This document shows, piece by piece, positions 1 through 9,326 of a stretch of 35,814 nucleotides of DNA (within the stretch, counting starts at the first letter, position 1; each line of letters begins with the position of its first letter). The translations under genes and the position numbers were made by a program. This DNA is from Candidatus Margulisiibacteriota bacterium. GTDB taxonomy: Bacteria; Margulisbacteria; WOR-1; O2-12-FULL-45-9; XYB2-FULL-48-7. The stretch is from assembly GCA_028702315.1 (NCBI GenBank), contig JAQVPA010000010.1:1-35814 (forward strand), given 5' to 3'. The notes below the pieces were generated by a model. That model searched no databases. It was not told the origin of the DNA and saw only the letters and a program-made list of their open reading frames with translations.

Positions 1-1579
1 CGTGCTTTTCCAGTTCGCGCGGGATCAAATACCCTTTGGCGATCCCCATCTTCTCTTCCTCGGTGTAGCCGGACATTTCAATGATCTCCATCCTATCCTG
101 GAGCGGCTTGGGGATCGGCTCCTGGGTATTAGCGGTGGTAATGAAAAATACGTCTGACAGATCGAATGGGACTTCTAAATAATGATCGGAGAACTCCTTG
201 TTCATCTCCGGATCAAGGACCTCCAAAAGCGCGGACGACGGATCGCCACGGAAATCGGCCCCCAATTTATCAACTTCATCGAGCAGGAAGACCGGATTAT
301 TCACTTTCACTTTATGGATCGACTGGATAACGCGGCCGGGGAGCGAGCCGACATAGGTCCGGCGGTGGCCCCGGATCTCCGCTTCGTCGCGGACACCGCC
401 AAGCGCGACCCGGACAAATTTGCGTCCCATCGCCTCGGCGATCGAGCGGGCGATCGAAGTCTTGCCGACACCGGGCGGCCCGACCAGGCAGAGGATCGTC
501 CCCCCCATTTTCCCGGTCAGCTGGAGAACGGCAAAATATTCGAGGATCCGCTCTTTGACTTTGGTCAAACCAAAATGATCTTCGTTCAGCTTTTTCTCGA
601 CTGCCGCGATATCAAGCTTGCTCTTGGTCTTCTTCTTCCAGGGGAGCTCGACCAGCCAGTCAAGAAAAGTGCGGATGACCGACGCCTCGGAGACCATCGG
701 CGGCATTTGGGAAAGCCGCTGGAGCTCTTTATCCGCTTTTTCTTTTACCTCAGGCGGCAGTTTCGCCTCATTGATCTTTTTCCGGTACTCCGCCAGTTCC
801 GGCTGGGCTTCCTGGTCTTCTTCGCCCAGTTCTTCCTGGATGGCGCGCAGCTTCTCTTTCAGGTAATATTCTTTCTGGACCTTTTCGATCTGCTTCCGGA
901 CTTTCCCTTGCAAGTTTTTTTCGACATTCAAGACCTCGATCTCCTTGTCCAGGATATCCGACAGCTTTTGCAGCCGTTTCTCGACCGACAGCGCCTCAAG
1001 GATTTGCTGTTTCTCGTCGACTTTCAGCGTCAGGTAGGAGGAGACCAGGTCGGCCAGCCGGCCCGGATTGTCAACATTAATGATCGACATCAGTGTTTCA
1101 GACGGGATCCGGCGGTTAAGTTTGACGTAAGACTCGAATTGTTTGACGATCGTCCGGACCAGCGCCTCCGCGGTAGCGGAAAATTCTTCCGGCTCGGGGA
1201 CGCGGGCGATCGCCACCCGGAAATACGGCGCTTCCTGGGTAAATTTCTCGATCCTGACCCGGCAGAGGCCCTCGACCAGCACTTTGGTCGTCCCGTCGGG
1301 AAGCGCCATCATCTGGACAACTTCGGACAGCGTCCCCACCTGGCAAATATCTTTGGCGGCCGGCTCTTCCACCTCTTCATTTTTCTGAGAGGCAAAAACG
1401 ACCAGCTTTTCTTTTGCCAGGGTATCCTCAAGCGCCTTGATCGAACGGCTGCGGCCGATAAAAAGGGGGACGATCATCTGGGGGAAAACAACCATGTTCC
1501 GGAGGGGGATTAGGGGAAGCTCTTCCCTCCACTCACCGAGTTTTTCGGGCCGATGCTTATCTGGCTTTTGTTCGGGCAT
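1..1579 (-). CDS. lon: ATP-dependent protease Lon, N-terminal and AAA+ part (continues beyond the left edge)
   Basis: Minus-strand translation from the ATG at 1579 gives [40 protein letters not shown]..., then GPPGVGKTSIARSIAEAMGRKFVRVALGGVRDEAEIRGHRRTYVGSLPGRVIQ..., typical of Lon. Not in the ORF track because no stop codon lies in the window. Confidence 0.95.
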   Translation of the reverse strand, partial: MPEQKPDKHRPEKLGEWREELPLIPLRNMVVFPQMIVPLFIGRSRSIKALEDTLAKEKLVVFASQKNEEVEEPAAKDICQVGTLSEVVQMMALPDGTTKVLVEGLCRVRIEKFTQEAPYFRVAIARVPEPEEFSATAEALVRTIVKQFESYVKLNRRIPSETLMSIINVDNPGRLADLVSSYLTLKVDEKQQILEALSVEKRLQKLSDILDKEIEVLNVEKNLQGKVRKQIEKVQKEYYLKEKLRAIQEELGEEDQEAQPELAEYRKKINEAKLPPEVKEKADKELQRLSQMPPMVSEASVIRTFLDWLVELPWKKKTKSKLDIAAVEKKLNEDHFGLTKVKERILEYFAVLQLTGKMGGTILCLVGPPGVGKTSIARSIAEAMGRKFVRVALGGVRDEAEIRGHRRTYVGSLPGRVIQSIHKVKVNNPVFLLDEVDKLGADFRGDPSSALLEVLDPEMNKEFSDHYLEVPFDLSDVFFITTANTQEPIPKPLQDRMEIIEMSGYTEEEKMGIAKGYLIPRELEKH

Positions 1580-2199
1580 TATTTCTTTGCGGGTTTGCTG
1601 GTGCCTTTGATCGAACTGATAACCTCGTCAATGAGACCGTACTTGACCGCTTCGGCCGGCCCCATGTAAAAATCGCGGTCGGTATCTTTTTCGATCTTCG
1701 CCAGCGATTGGCCGGTATGCTTAGCCATAATCTCATTGAGCAGTTTTTTGATCCGAAGTATTTCCTGCGTTTGGATCTCAATATCAGTCGCCTGCCCCTG
1801 CGCCCCGCCGAGCGGCTGGTGGATCATGATCCGGGCGTTGGGGAGAGCGTAGCGTTTCCCTTTTTCGCCGGCCGAGAGGAGGAGCGCGCCAAACGAGGCC
1901 GCCTGCCCGATGCAGATCGTCGAGATCGGCGCCGATAGATATTGCATGGTGTCATAAATCGCTAACCCGGCAGTCACCACACCACCCGGTGAATTCAGAT
2001 ACATGGAAATCTCTTTGTTGCCATCTTCCGATTGGAGGAAGAGGAGCTGGGCGATGATGACATTGGAGACTTCGTCATCGATCGGCCCGCCGACAAAAAT
2101 GATCCGCTCTTTGAGCAGCCGCGAATAAATATCGTAAGCCCGCTCGCCCCGCGCGGACTGCTCCACAACCATCGGGATCAATTGTGATTCTGCTTTCAT
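1579..2199 (-). CDS. clpP: ATP-dependent Clp protease proteolytic subunit ClpP
   Basis: 206 aa ORF with [52 protein letters not shown] (Ser and His active-site blocks). Its stop overlaps the lon start. Confidence 0.97.
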   Translation of the reverse strand: MKAESQLIPMVVEQSARGERAYDIYSRLLKERIIFVGGPIDDEVSNVIIAQLLFLQSEDGNKEISMYLNSPGGVVTAGLAIYDTMQYLSAPISTICIGQAASFGALLLSAGEKGKRYALPNARIMIHQPLGGAQGQATDIEIQTQEILRIKKLLNEIMAKHTGQSLAKIEKDTDRDFYMGPAEAVKYGLIDEVISSIKGTSKPAKK

Positions 2200-3233
2200 G
2201 ATTTTGCCTCCTTAACATCCGCTTTTTCCGCGAGGAAATCGAGTGCTTTGCGCCTGATCAGATAATCGGCAATATACTCTTTGGTCCCCTCGCCCAGTTT
2301 CTTGGCAAACGGCTCCACTTCTTCGCCGACCGATTCGGCCATCAAGCGAATCTCGCCCTGCATTTCGGCCGGGGTAACTTCGAGTTTCTCGGCGTCAGAG
2401 ACCGCTTTGAGGACGATCTTACCCTTGACCCTGATCTCCGCCGATTTTTTCATCTCTTCGCGGAGCTCTTTTTCTTCTTTCTTGGTCCCTTTGAGGTAAT
2501 CTTCGACCGCCAGGCCGCTTTGGGCCAGCGAAGTCTTCAATTCATCAAACATGATATCGATCTCGCGGTTCACCATCGCTTCGGGGATATCAACTTTAGT
2601 TTCGGCCGAGGCGGCGGCAACCAGTTGGTTCTTGAGGTCGGCTTCCGCTTCCGCCTGTTTCTCCTTGGTCATCGTCCCCCTGATCTCTTCTTTGAGCTCC
2701 GCCAGGCTGCCGAACTTGCTCACTTTTTTCGCGAACTCATCATCAAGCGGAAGCAAATCCTTCTTTCCTTCGGCGTTCAGCGGCGAGAACCGCTCCTGGA
2801 TGTTGCCCAGGACCTTAATGATCTCTTCATCCGGCACTTCGGCCGTTTTCTTTTCAACTTTCAACCCTTTGTACTTGCCAAGTTTGACTTCAGGGTAGAG
2901 TTCAACAGTCAGTTTAAAAATGAACGGCTTGCCCGCCTCCTGCTGAACGATCTCCACGCTCGGGTAATCAACCGGCTGGAGTTTTTCTGTTTCGATTATT
3001 TTGGGATACAGGTCGCTGACGAGATTTTGGGCGGCGTGGTGCTCGACCGCTTCGCGGCTGAGCGCCTGCTCGACCATCTTTTTCGGCGCCTTACCGGGGC
3101 GAAAGCCAGGGAGCCGGACATCCTTGCCAGCGTCAACATAAGCATTTTCGACCGCGGCCTCGAACCGGGAATATTCTTCCTCGACTTCGATCAAAGCTTT
3201 GTTGCCTTCGCGTTTGTTGGAGGTTATTTTCAT
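2196..3233 (-). CDS. tig: Trigger factor, apparently lacking the central PPIase domain
   Basis: 345 aa; N-terminal ribosome-binding signature [14 protein letters not shown] and C-terminal [22 protein letters not shown]; the N-terminal domain runs straight into the C-terminal domain. ATGA overlap with clpP. Confidence 0.9.
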   Translation of the reverse strand: MKITSNKREGNKALIEVEEEYSRFEAAVENAYVDAGKDVRLPGFRPGKAPKKMVEQALSREAVEHHAAQNLVSDLYPKIIETEKLQPVDYPSVEIVQQEAGKPFIFKLTVELYPEVKLGKYKGLKVEKKTAEVPDEEIIKVLGNIQERFSPLNAEGKKDLLPLDDEFAKKVSKFGSLAELKEEIRGTMTKEKQAEAEADLKNQLVAAASAETKVDIPEAMVNREIDIMFDELKTSLAQSGLAVEDYLKGTKKEEKELREEMKKSAEIRVKGKIVLKAVSDAEKLEVTPAEMQGEIRLMAESVGEEVEPFAKKLGEGTKEYIADYLIRRKALDFLAEKADVKEAKS

Positions 3234-3258
3234 GATTATGTTTCATTATACTAAATGC

Positions 3259-3287
3259 TTGGCTGGGTTGCAACAAAATGCTATAAT
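3259..3287 (+). promoter_or_regulatory. Predicted sigma70-type promoter of pckG (TTGGCT-N17-TATAAT), leaderless spacing
   Basis: -35 TTGGCT 3259-3264, 17-nt spacer, -10 TATAAT 3282-3287; ATG at 3295 is 7 nt after the -10. Confidence 0.55.
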
Positions 3288-3294
3288 ATGGCCG

Positions 3295-5115
3295 ATGACC
3301 AAGCATAAAGAGCTGAATAAATGGGTCAAAGAGTGCGCCGAACTGTGCAAGCCGGACAAGATCGTCTGGTGCGACGGGTCGGAAGAAGAAAAAAAACGGC
3401 TCGAAAAAGAAGCTTTTAAGACCGGTGAACTGATCAAGCTGAACAGTAAAAAGCTCCCCGGCTGCACCTACCATCGGACGGCACTTAATGACGTCGCCCG
3501 GACCGAGCATCTAACCTATATCTGCACGAAGAAAAAGCATGATGCCGGCCCGACCAATAATTGGCTGTCGCCTAAAGAGGGTTACCATAAAGCAGCCGAG
3601 ATATTGAAAGGCTCAATGCGCGGCCGGACAATGTACGTCATCCCCTTTTCCATGGGGCCGGTCGGCTCCCCGTTCAGCAAGATCGGGATTGAACTGACCG
3701 ACAGCATCTATGTTGTCCTCAATATGAGGATCATGACCCGGATGGGGAAAGAAGTTTTATCTCTGTTGGAAAAGACCAATGGTGAATTCACCCGCTGCCT
3801 GCACGGCAAAGCGGAACTCGATGTCAATAAACGGCTGATCCTTCATTTCCCCGAAGACAATACGATTTGGAGTGTCGGTTCAGGCTACGGCGGCAACGTC
3901 CTGCTCGGCAAAAAGTGCCTCTCGCTCCGGATCGGCAGTTATCTCGGTGAAAAAGAGGGTTGGATGGCCGAACACATGTTGATCATGGGGGTCGAAGACC
4001 CGTCTGGGTATGTCTCGTACATCGCCGCCGCTTTCCCTTCGGCCTGCGGCAAGACCAACCTGGCAATGCTCCTCCCGCCAGAAGGATTGAAAAGGAAAGG
4101 TTATCGGATCTGGACGGTCGGCGACGACATCGCCTGGATGCGGATCGATACCGATGGACGTCTGTGGGCGGTCAATCCAGAATACGGCCTCTTTGGCGTT
4201 GCGCCGGGAACCAATACCAAAACAAACCCGAACATTATGGCGGCGATCCAAAAGAACACGATTTATACCAATGTGCTGTTAAAGAAAGACAAGACTGTTT
4301 GGTGGGAAGGGGGCGACCCGCCTGTTCCCGAGTCAGGGATGAACTGGCAAGGCAAGCCGTGGAAGCCGGGCCAAGTCGATGAAAATCGCGAGCCGATCTT
4401 TGCGGCGCATCCCAATGCCCGCTTTACCGTCCCGATCAAGAACGTCCCGTCGGTCACCAACCGGCTCGACCACCACCATGGGGTGCCGATCTCGGCAATC
4501 ATTTTTGGCGGACGGCGCGCTCGTCTGGCGCCGCTCGTTTATGAAGCCTTCGACTGGCAACACGGCGTTTTTGTCGGCGCGACGATGGCGTCGGAGCGGA
4601 CCGCCGCGCAATTTGGCAAGCAGGGGGAAGTCCGCCGCGACCCGATGGCGATGCTCCCCTTCTGCGGCTACAACATGGGCAACTACTTCAAGCACTGGCT
4701 GGCGATGGGCGAAAAGATGACCCAGCAGCCGAAGATCTTCAACGTCAACTGGTTCCGCAAGGATTCCGATGGTAAATTTCTCTGGCCCGGCTTCGGCGAG
4801 AACCTCCGCATCCTCGAATGGATCATCAGCCGCTGCAAGAACGAGGTCGGCGCGGTGGAAAGCCCGATCGGCTACCTCCCCCACGAGAACGATATCGACC
4901 TGACCGGCCTGCGGATGCCGCGCGAGAACATGCGCGACCTTTTAGCGGTTCACAAACCAGATTGGAAAGAAGAAGCAGCCAGCGTCGCCGAGTTCTTCAA
5001 GACCTTTGGCCGCGACTTGCCGATCGAACTAAAGGCGGAATTGAAGGGGCTGGAAAAAAGATTGGGCCGAGCCCAACCTAACCTCACCCCGGTCTTTCTA
5101 TTTTCTTTTAAGTAA
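3295..5115 (+). CDS. pckG: Phosphoenolpyruvate carboxykinase (GTP)
   Basis: MTKHKELNKWVKECAELCKPDKIVWCDGSEEE..., FPSACGKTNLAMLLPP, GVAPGTNTKTNPN, RLDHHHGVPISAIIFGGRR. Start moved from 3199 to ATG 3295 by homology. Confidence 0.96.
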   Translation: MTKHKELNKWVKECAELCKPDKIVWCDGSEEEKKRLEKEAFKTGELIKLNSKKLPGCTYHRTALNDVARTEHLTYICTKKKHDAGPTNNWLSPKEGYHKAAEILKGSMRGRTMYVIPFSMGPVGSPFSKIGIELTDSIYVVLNMRIMTRMGKEVLSLLEKTNGEFTRCLHGKAELDVNKRLILHFPEDNTIWSVGSGYGGNVLLGKKCLSLRIGSYLGEKEGWMAEHMLIMGVEDPSGYVSYIAAAFPSACGKTNLAMLLPPEGLKRKGYRIWTVGDDIAWMRIDTDGRLWAVNPEYGLFGVAPGTNTKTNPNIMAAIQKNTIYTNVLLKKDKTVWWEGGDPPVPESGMNWQGKPWKPGQVDENREPIFAAHPNARFTVPIKNVPSVTNRLDHHHGVPISAIIFGGRRARLAPLVYEAFDWQHGVFVGATMASERTAAQFGKQGEVRRDPMAMLPFCGYNMGNYFKHWLAMGEKMTQQPKIFNVNWFRKDSDGKFLWPGFGENLRILEWIISRCKNEVGAVESPIGYLPHENDIDLTGLRMPRENMRDLLAVHKPDWKEEAASVAEFFKTFGRDLPIELKAELKGLEKRLGRAQPNLTPVFLFSFK

Positions 5116-5130
5116 AGTTTTTCATTAAAG

Positions 5131-5157
5131 CCCCTCTCCATTGCTGATGAAGAGGGG
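5131..5157. repeat. Inverted repeat/hairpin 3' of pckG
   Basis: CCCCTCT...AGAGGGG arms around a 13-nt loop. Confidence 0.6.
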
Positions 5158-5189
5158 TGAATTTAAACACAAAATTGTTACGGAATCCA

Positions 5190-5215
5190 CCCTTCTCTAC
5201 TGCAGTGGAGAAGGG
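5190..5215. repeat. Second hairpin 3' of pckG
   Basis: CCCTTCTCTACTGCAGTGGAGAAGGG, nearly perfect palindrome with G-T wobble. Confidence 0.6.
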
Positions 5216-5277
5216 CTTAAACGAAGAATATTCTATAAGGAAAATCAGAAAAATCGGGATGAGGTGGGCTTAACTAT

Positions 5278-6066
5278 TCAAGCAAACAGCTTTATCGCCT
5301 CAACCGCCAGGAATAATGGTATCTCCTCGCGTGAACGATCTTCTGTTCGTTTCGAACTCCCGGGCAAACTTTTCCGGTGCGAAACCCATTCCTCGAACTG
5401 ATTCACGACCAAACCGTTTTCCGCGAAAGCTTTAAAGTAGGCAGAAAGCGGCCGGTGGAACGTCCAGGTATGAATATTAGGATTTTCGCCCGGGTGCATC
5501 TTGATCGGGACCTTCAGTTCCGACATATAACTATCGATCCGCCGGTACTGGAGCTTCCGTTTTTCATCCATCCCCCAGCCGCTCTGACGGGGAATGCGAA
5601 AGCACGGATGGTTTAAAACCAATAGCATTCGCCCGTCCTTTTTCAAAACCCTGGCCATTTCTTTGACAACTAAATCGAGGGGATCGATATTCATGATCGC
5701 CATAATGCACGTTACCGCGTCAAAGCTGGCGTTCGGGAATATCTTAAGGTTGGTCGCGTCGGCAACCATGAATTTAATGTTGGGCGAACGCTGCTGGGCG
5801 GCTTTGATCAAGTCGCGCGACGCATCGATCCCGGTCACTTCGGCGCCCTTTTCTTTTAGACGACGAGTGAAAACCCCCTGCCCGCACGCGACATCGAGGA
5901 TCTTCTCCCCTTTCTGCGGATCAAGCATCGCCAGGGCTCCGGGAATGATCACATTCTGGTGGTAGTCCGACCCTTTTTCGCCAACCAGCTGGTCGTACCA
6001 GCCCGAAACTTTGTTCCAGGAGGTGTCTTTCTTGGGCTGATGGTGGAAATGACGGGTTTGAGACAT
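5278..6066 (-). CDS. Class I SAM-dependent methyltransferase
   Basis: EKILDVACGQGVFTRRLKEKGAEVTGIDASRDLI...FDAVTCIMAIMNI: Rossmann methyltransferase motifs. Confidence 0.9.
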   Translation of the reverse strand: MSQTRHFHHQPKKDTSWNKVSGWYDQLVGEKGSDYHQNVIIPGALAMLDPQKGEKILDVACGQGVFTRRLKEKGAEVTGIDASRDLIKAAQQRSPNIKFMVADATNLKIFPNASFDAVTCIMAIMNIDPLDLVVKEMARVLKKDGRMLLVLNHPCFRIPRQSGWGMDEKRKLQYRRIDSYMSELKVPIKMHPGENPNIHTWTFHRPLSAYFKAFAENGLVVNQFEEWVSHRKSLPGSSKRTEDRSREEIPLFLAVEAIKLFA

Positions 6067-6133
6067 AATGGAATTATAGCAGATTAAACGAGATAGACGG
6101 GATAGAAGTGGGACGATTCTTCCAATGGAAGAA

Positions 6134-6745
6134 TTAACTCCAGCTTAATGGTTTTTTAATAATCCCTCCGCCATTAAGAACTATTTCTTCTGGAAACTGG
6201 GATGTCTCTAGGTGTTTGAGCTTCATTTTTCTGTGAAAATCAGCAACAATTTTCAGCTCCTCTGCGCGTCTTCCAATTGGGATAATAACTCCTATTTGTT
6301 TTGATGGGAAAGATTTTTTTACAGCTTCAATTGCCGGGATTAAATCGCTATCACCGGAAATAATAAGCGCTGTATCCCAAGAATCTATAATTGCCGTTTG
6401 AAAAAGCTTAATTGCTATGTTGACATCGGTTCTCTTCTCTTCGTACGTGGGATATTCCCGTTTACACAACGTACAATATTTATCCTTGCGCCTAAATGCC
6501 CCTAAAATGGGCTGAACGCTCGTAGTCCTTAATGCTGAAATATAAGTCTTATGCTTGACCACTTTATCCGCATCCCAAAGCGCAAGCGCAGTAAAATAAT
6601 AAATCTCACTTAAGCTGTCATTGGAAGTCAAGAAACATTTTGCCAATTGTTCTAGGTTTAACCATCTATGCTTTTTCGTTCGAGGATCGCAGGTTAAGGC
6701 GTGGTATACGTTGAAGCCATCAATAAAAACAGCAACTCTTGGCAT
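6134..6745 (-). CDS. NYN/PIN-like domain protein (predicted RNase)
   Basis: MPRVAVFIDGFNVYHAL..., KRTDVNIAIKLFQTAIIDSWDTALIISGDSDLIPAIEAVKK: conserved acidic residues of NYN domains. Internal ATG preferred, with AAGGGG-like SD upstream. Confidence 0.85.
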   Translation of the reverse strand: MPRVAVFIDGFNVYHALTCDPRTKKHRWLNLEQLAKCFLTSNDSLSEIYYFTALALWDADKVVKHKTYISALRTTSVQPILGAFRRKDKYCTLCKREYPTYEEKRTDVNIAIKLFQTAIIDSWDTALIISGDSDLIPAIEAVKKSFPSKQIGVIIPIGRRAEELKIVADFHRKMKLKHLETSQFPEEIVLNGGGIIKKPLSWS

Positions 6746-6937
6746 TTGAGCCCCTTTTAATAAAGAAAAACCCGAATCCATACGGACCCGGGGCCAATAG
6801 AACACAAGGTCCTACTGGGATGATGCCATCATTATAGCACCCATGAATCTATGTCTGTCAATAGGCGTTTTAGGAGGGAGAACCGCCCCTTCATTCCATT
6901 CTTGTTTTACACCTTCGAACCCGACGATCAACAGCAG

Positions 6938-7004
6938 GTTGGACGTTGGATGTTAGTCGTTAAAAGTTGTTTTGAAGTTGGACGTTTGAGGTTGGAAGTT
7001 AAGA
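6938..7004. repeat. Degenerate heptad repeat array (GTTNNNN, 9 units with one 4-nt slip)
   Basis: GTTGGAC GTTGGAT GTTAGTC GTTAAAA GTTGTTT (TGAA) GTTGGAC GTTTGAG GTTGGAA GTTAAGA. Confidence 0.6.
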
Positions 7005-7007
7005 AAC

Positions 7008-7049
7008 TAGCGGGGGTGGGATTTGAACCCACGACCTTCAGGTTATGAG
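7008..7049 (-). repeat. att direct repeat, left copy (displaced 3' part of tRNA-fMet)
   Basis: tagcgggggtgggatttgaacccacgaccttcaggttatgag, 42 bp identical to 16589-16630; no tRNA 5' half follows it. Confidence 0.93.
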
Positions 7050-7094
7050 ACCACCCGTCGGTATCACCGCGTTTATGAAAGAATAACAAGAAAA

Positions 7095-7128
7095 AGCCGA
7101 GGTGTCAACAAAAAACGACACCTCGGCT
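7095..7128 (-). terminator. Rho-independent terminator on the minus strand (end of the island cargo operon)
   Basis: 12-bp perfect stem agccgaggtgtc/gacacctcggct followed on the minus strand by cttttt. Confidence 0.75.
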
Positions 7129-7382
7129 ACTTGTTTACAGATTGCATGTTTTACACATTTTACACAGATTTAGGAGAACCGGGAGAACCGCGGGAGAACC
7201 ACTCTGTGGCAAATCACAGGGGGAACAATAGCAATTTCACACAAGACAAAAATGTTTGATCACATTAAAAAACATATCGAAGACAATAATAAGACATATT
7301 GGGGAGGGCGAATGATTAGTTGCAACCTATTTTACTTCTTCTTCAACAATATCTTCTTTCGGTGGACGCGAATAAAAACCAC

Positions 7383-8729
7383 GGTAGTGTAAATTCTTCT
7401 GTGTAAATGGGACAATAGGTGTTTTCCGGATCCCATTATGAAAACAGGAGGATTTAGTATGACAACGGATAAAATTGCCCCGATCGACCTCGACGATCTC
7501 CAAGCCGAGATCAAGAACTGTAAGACCATGGAGGATATTACCGGCAGAAACGGCATCTTGAAGCGGCTCCTCAAAAACATGGTCGAGAACATCCTGGAAG
7601 CCGAGATGAGCGAAAACCTCGGCTACAACAAGTATGCCGCCGAAGGGAAAAATTCCGGGAACAGCCGCAACGGAAAAACGGCCAAAACTGTAAGGAGTGA
7701 CTTCGGTGAATTTCCGCTCGAAACACCCCGCGACCGTAAGGGCGAGTTCGAGCCGACCCTGGTCAAGAAGCGGCAGACCGACATCAGCTCCTTCGATGAA
7801 AAGATAATTTCCATGTACGCGAAGGGGATGACGGTCCGCGATATTCAGGATCACCTTAATGAAATGTACGGGGTTGATGTCTCTCCGACCACGGTCTCGA
7901 CCATCACCGATAAAGTCATGTCGCTGGTGACCGAATGGCAATCCCATCCGCTCCACGCGCTGTATCCAATCGTCTTTTTTGATGCGATCCATTACAAGGT
8001 GCGCAGTGAAGGGAAAGTGCTGTCTAAAGCGGCCTACACCTGCCTGGGCGTTGATATTCGCGGCAGGAAAGAGATTTTAGGCATTTGGGTTGGGGAAAAC
8101 GAAGGGGCTCATTTCTGGCTGGCGATCTGCAATGAGCTTAAGAACCGCGGGGTGGAGGATATTTTGATCGCCTGCGTCGATGGGCTGAAAGGATTCCCCG
8201 ACGCGATCAATACCGTCTTTCCTAAAACCGAGATTCAGCTTTGCATTGTTCACATGATCCGCAATTCGTTAAAGTATATCGCGTCGAAATACCAGAAAGA
8301 ATTCATGGCTGACCTGAAACCGGTCTATCGGGCGCCGACCGAGGAAAAGGCCCGGCTGGAGCTGAAGAATCTTGGCCAAAAATGGGGGAATCGTTATCCG
8401 CTGGTGATCAAGTCCTGGGAAAAGAACTGGCCGAATCTCTCAACCTATTTCAAATATCCCGAGAGCATCCGCCGGATTATTTACACCACCAACGCCGTAG
8501 AGAGTTTGCACCGGCAATTCCGGAAAGTGACCAAGAATCGTTCCCTGTTCCCGAACGACGAGGCGCTGCTGAAAATCCTATTTTTGGCGACCCGGGACAT
8601 TACGAAAAAATGGACCATGCCGGTGCGGGATTGGGGATTTACAATTTCTCAGTTTGCTGTTATGTTTGAAGGGAGGGTGATACTGGACATATGAGACTCA
8701 CCCGTTTACACAGTTAGTTTTACACTCTC
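7383..8729 (+). mobile_element. IS256-family insertion sequence, 1347 bp, 8-bp TSD AAAACCAC
   Basis: Imperfect TIRs (left AGTGTAAATTCTTCTGTGTAAATGGG; right reverse complement AGTGTAAAACTAACTGTGTAAACGGG); AAAACCAC at 7375-7382 and 8730-8737. Confidence 0.92.
7459..8694 (+). CDS. IS256-family (mutator-type) transposase
   Basis: EAEMSENLGYNKY, VFFDAIHYKVR, CVDGLKGFPDAINTVFPKTEIQLCIVHMIRNSLKY, RRIIYTTNAVESLHRQFRKVTK. ATG at 7459 follows AGGAGG. Confidence 0.96.
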   Translation: MTTDKIAPIDLDDLQAEIKNCKTMEDITGRNGILKRLLKNMVENILEAEMSENLGYNKYAAEGKNSGNSRNGKTAKTVRSDFGEFPLETPRDRKGEFEPTLVKKRQTDISSFDEKIISMYAKGMTVRDIQDHLNEMYGVDVSPTTVSTITDKVMSLVTEWQSHPLHALYPIVFFDAIHYKVRSEGKVLSKAAYTCLGVDIRGRKEILGIWVGENEGAHFWLAICNELKNRGVEDILIACVDGLKGFPDAINTVFPKTEIQLCIVHMIRNSLKYIASKYQKEFMADLKPVYRAPTEEKARLELKNLGQKWGNRYPLVIKSWEKNWPNLSTYFKYPESIRRIIYTTNAVESLHRQFRKVTKNRSLFPNDEALLKILFLATRDITKKWTMPVRDWGFTISQFAVMFEGRVILDI

Positions 8730-9317
8730 AAAACCACCAATTTTATTCCTTAAATCATTCCTTGATTTCACTGATAATTGAAGGTATTTTAGAGCAAATT
8801 CAACATTTTTCGCAATCAGGTCACACTTTACACTAAAGGTTTTTCTGAAATCAACCATATAATAATTTGTTTCAATGTTCGTCACATCCTTCATATGAAT
8901 TGTATATGCCGGCAACAAATCATTTTTTTCATAAACGAATAATTCAGCAAATGCGAATTGAGCCCCTTCCGATAATCTTCTTTCCTTTTCTTCTGGAGGC
9001 AATGTCCCCCATATTGCAGGGATTATAGATTGCTCCGCATTCATTTTTTTATTTATTACAGTTAGATCTTTCTCGAAATAAGGGTTTCTGAAGAACGTAC
9101 CGATGACCTGTTCGAGAGGCGCGATCATCAAGAGGCTCTTTTCTATTGAGCAGCAAGGCGACAAAACGACAAAGAAATTCGGGTATGATATTTCTATATT
9201 AAAATCGGAATTTCTGAAATCTGCGTTAAGGCTGTTAATTACAGGGGTTATGCCTACATATCCTTTTATAATATCCCCGAATCTCAACCTTGATTCCGGG
9301 TTTTCGGCATAAAACAT
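8706..9317 (-). CDS. Hypothetical cargo protein, C-terminus replaced by IS256 sequence
   Basis: 203 aa; last residues ESVKLTV* are encoded by the IS end. Removing the IS and one TSD restores ...NKIGGFYSRPPKEDIVEEEVK*. Contains a VVLSPCCSIEKS motif. Confidence 0.8.
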   Translation of the reverse strand: MFYAENPESRLRFGDIIKGYVGITPVINSLNADFRNSDFNIEISYPNFFVVLSPCCSIEKSLLMIAPLEQVIGTFFRNPYFEKDLTVINKKMNAEQSIIPAIWGTLPPEEKERRLSEGAQFAFAELFVYEKNDLLPAYTIHMKDVTNIETNYYMVDFRKTFSVKCDLIAKNVEFALKYLQLSVKSRNDLRNKIGGFESVKLTV

Positions 9318-9326
9318 AATTAAAAC

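Noticed and set aside
182-1513. 443-aa plus-strand ORF
   Set aside because: Antisense of lon; low-complexity Phe/Leu/Asp-rich translation typical of a shadow ORF.
2520-3254. 244-aa plus-strand ORF
   Set aside because: Antisense of trigger factor, shadow ORF.
6938-7004. CRISPR-like array
   Set aside because: Units are 7 nt with no spacers; no cas genes in the window.
7008-7049. Possible second tRNA gene
   Set aside because: Only the 3' part is present; sequence beyond 7049 does not complete the cloverleaf, so it is an att remnant.
7023-7259. 78-aa ORF starting in the att repeat
   Set aside because: Begins inside the tRNA fragment and crosses the terminator hairpin; no domain.
7327-7992. 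221-aa minus-strand ORF across the IS left end
   Set aside because: Mostly antisense of transposase. Only its terminal GFYSRPPKEDIVEEEVK is meaningful, as the severed tail of the cargo gene.
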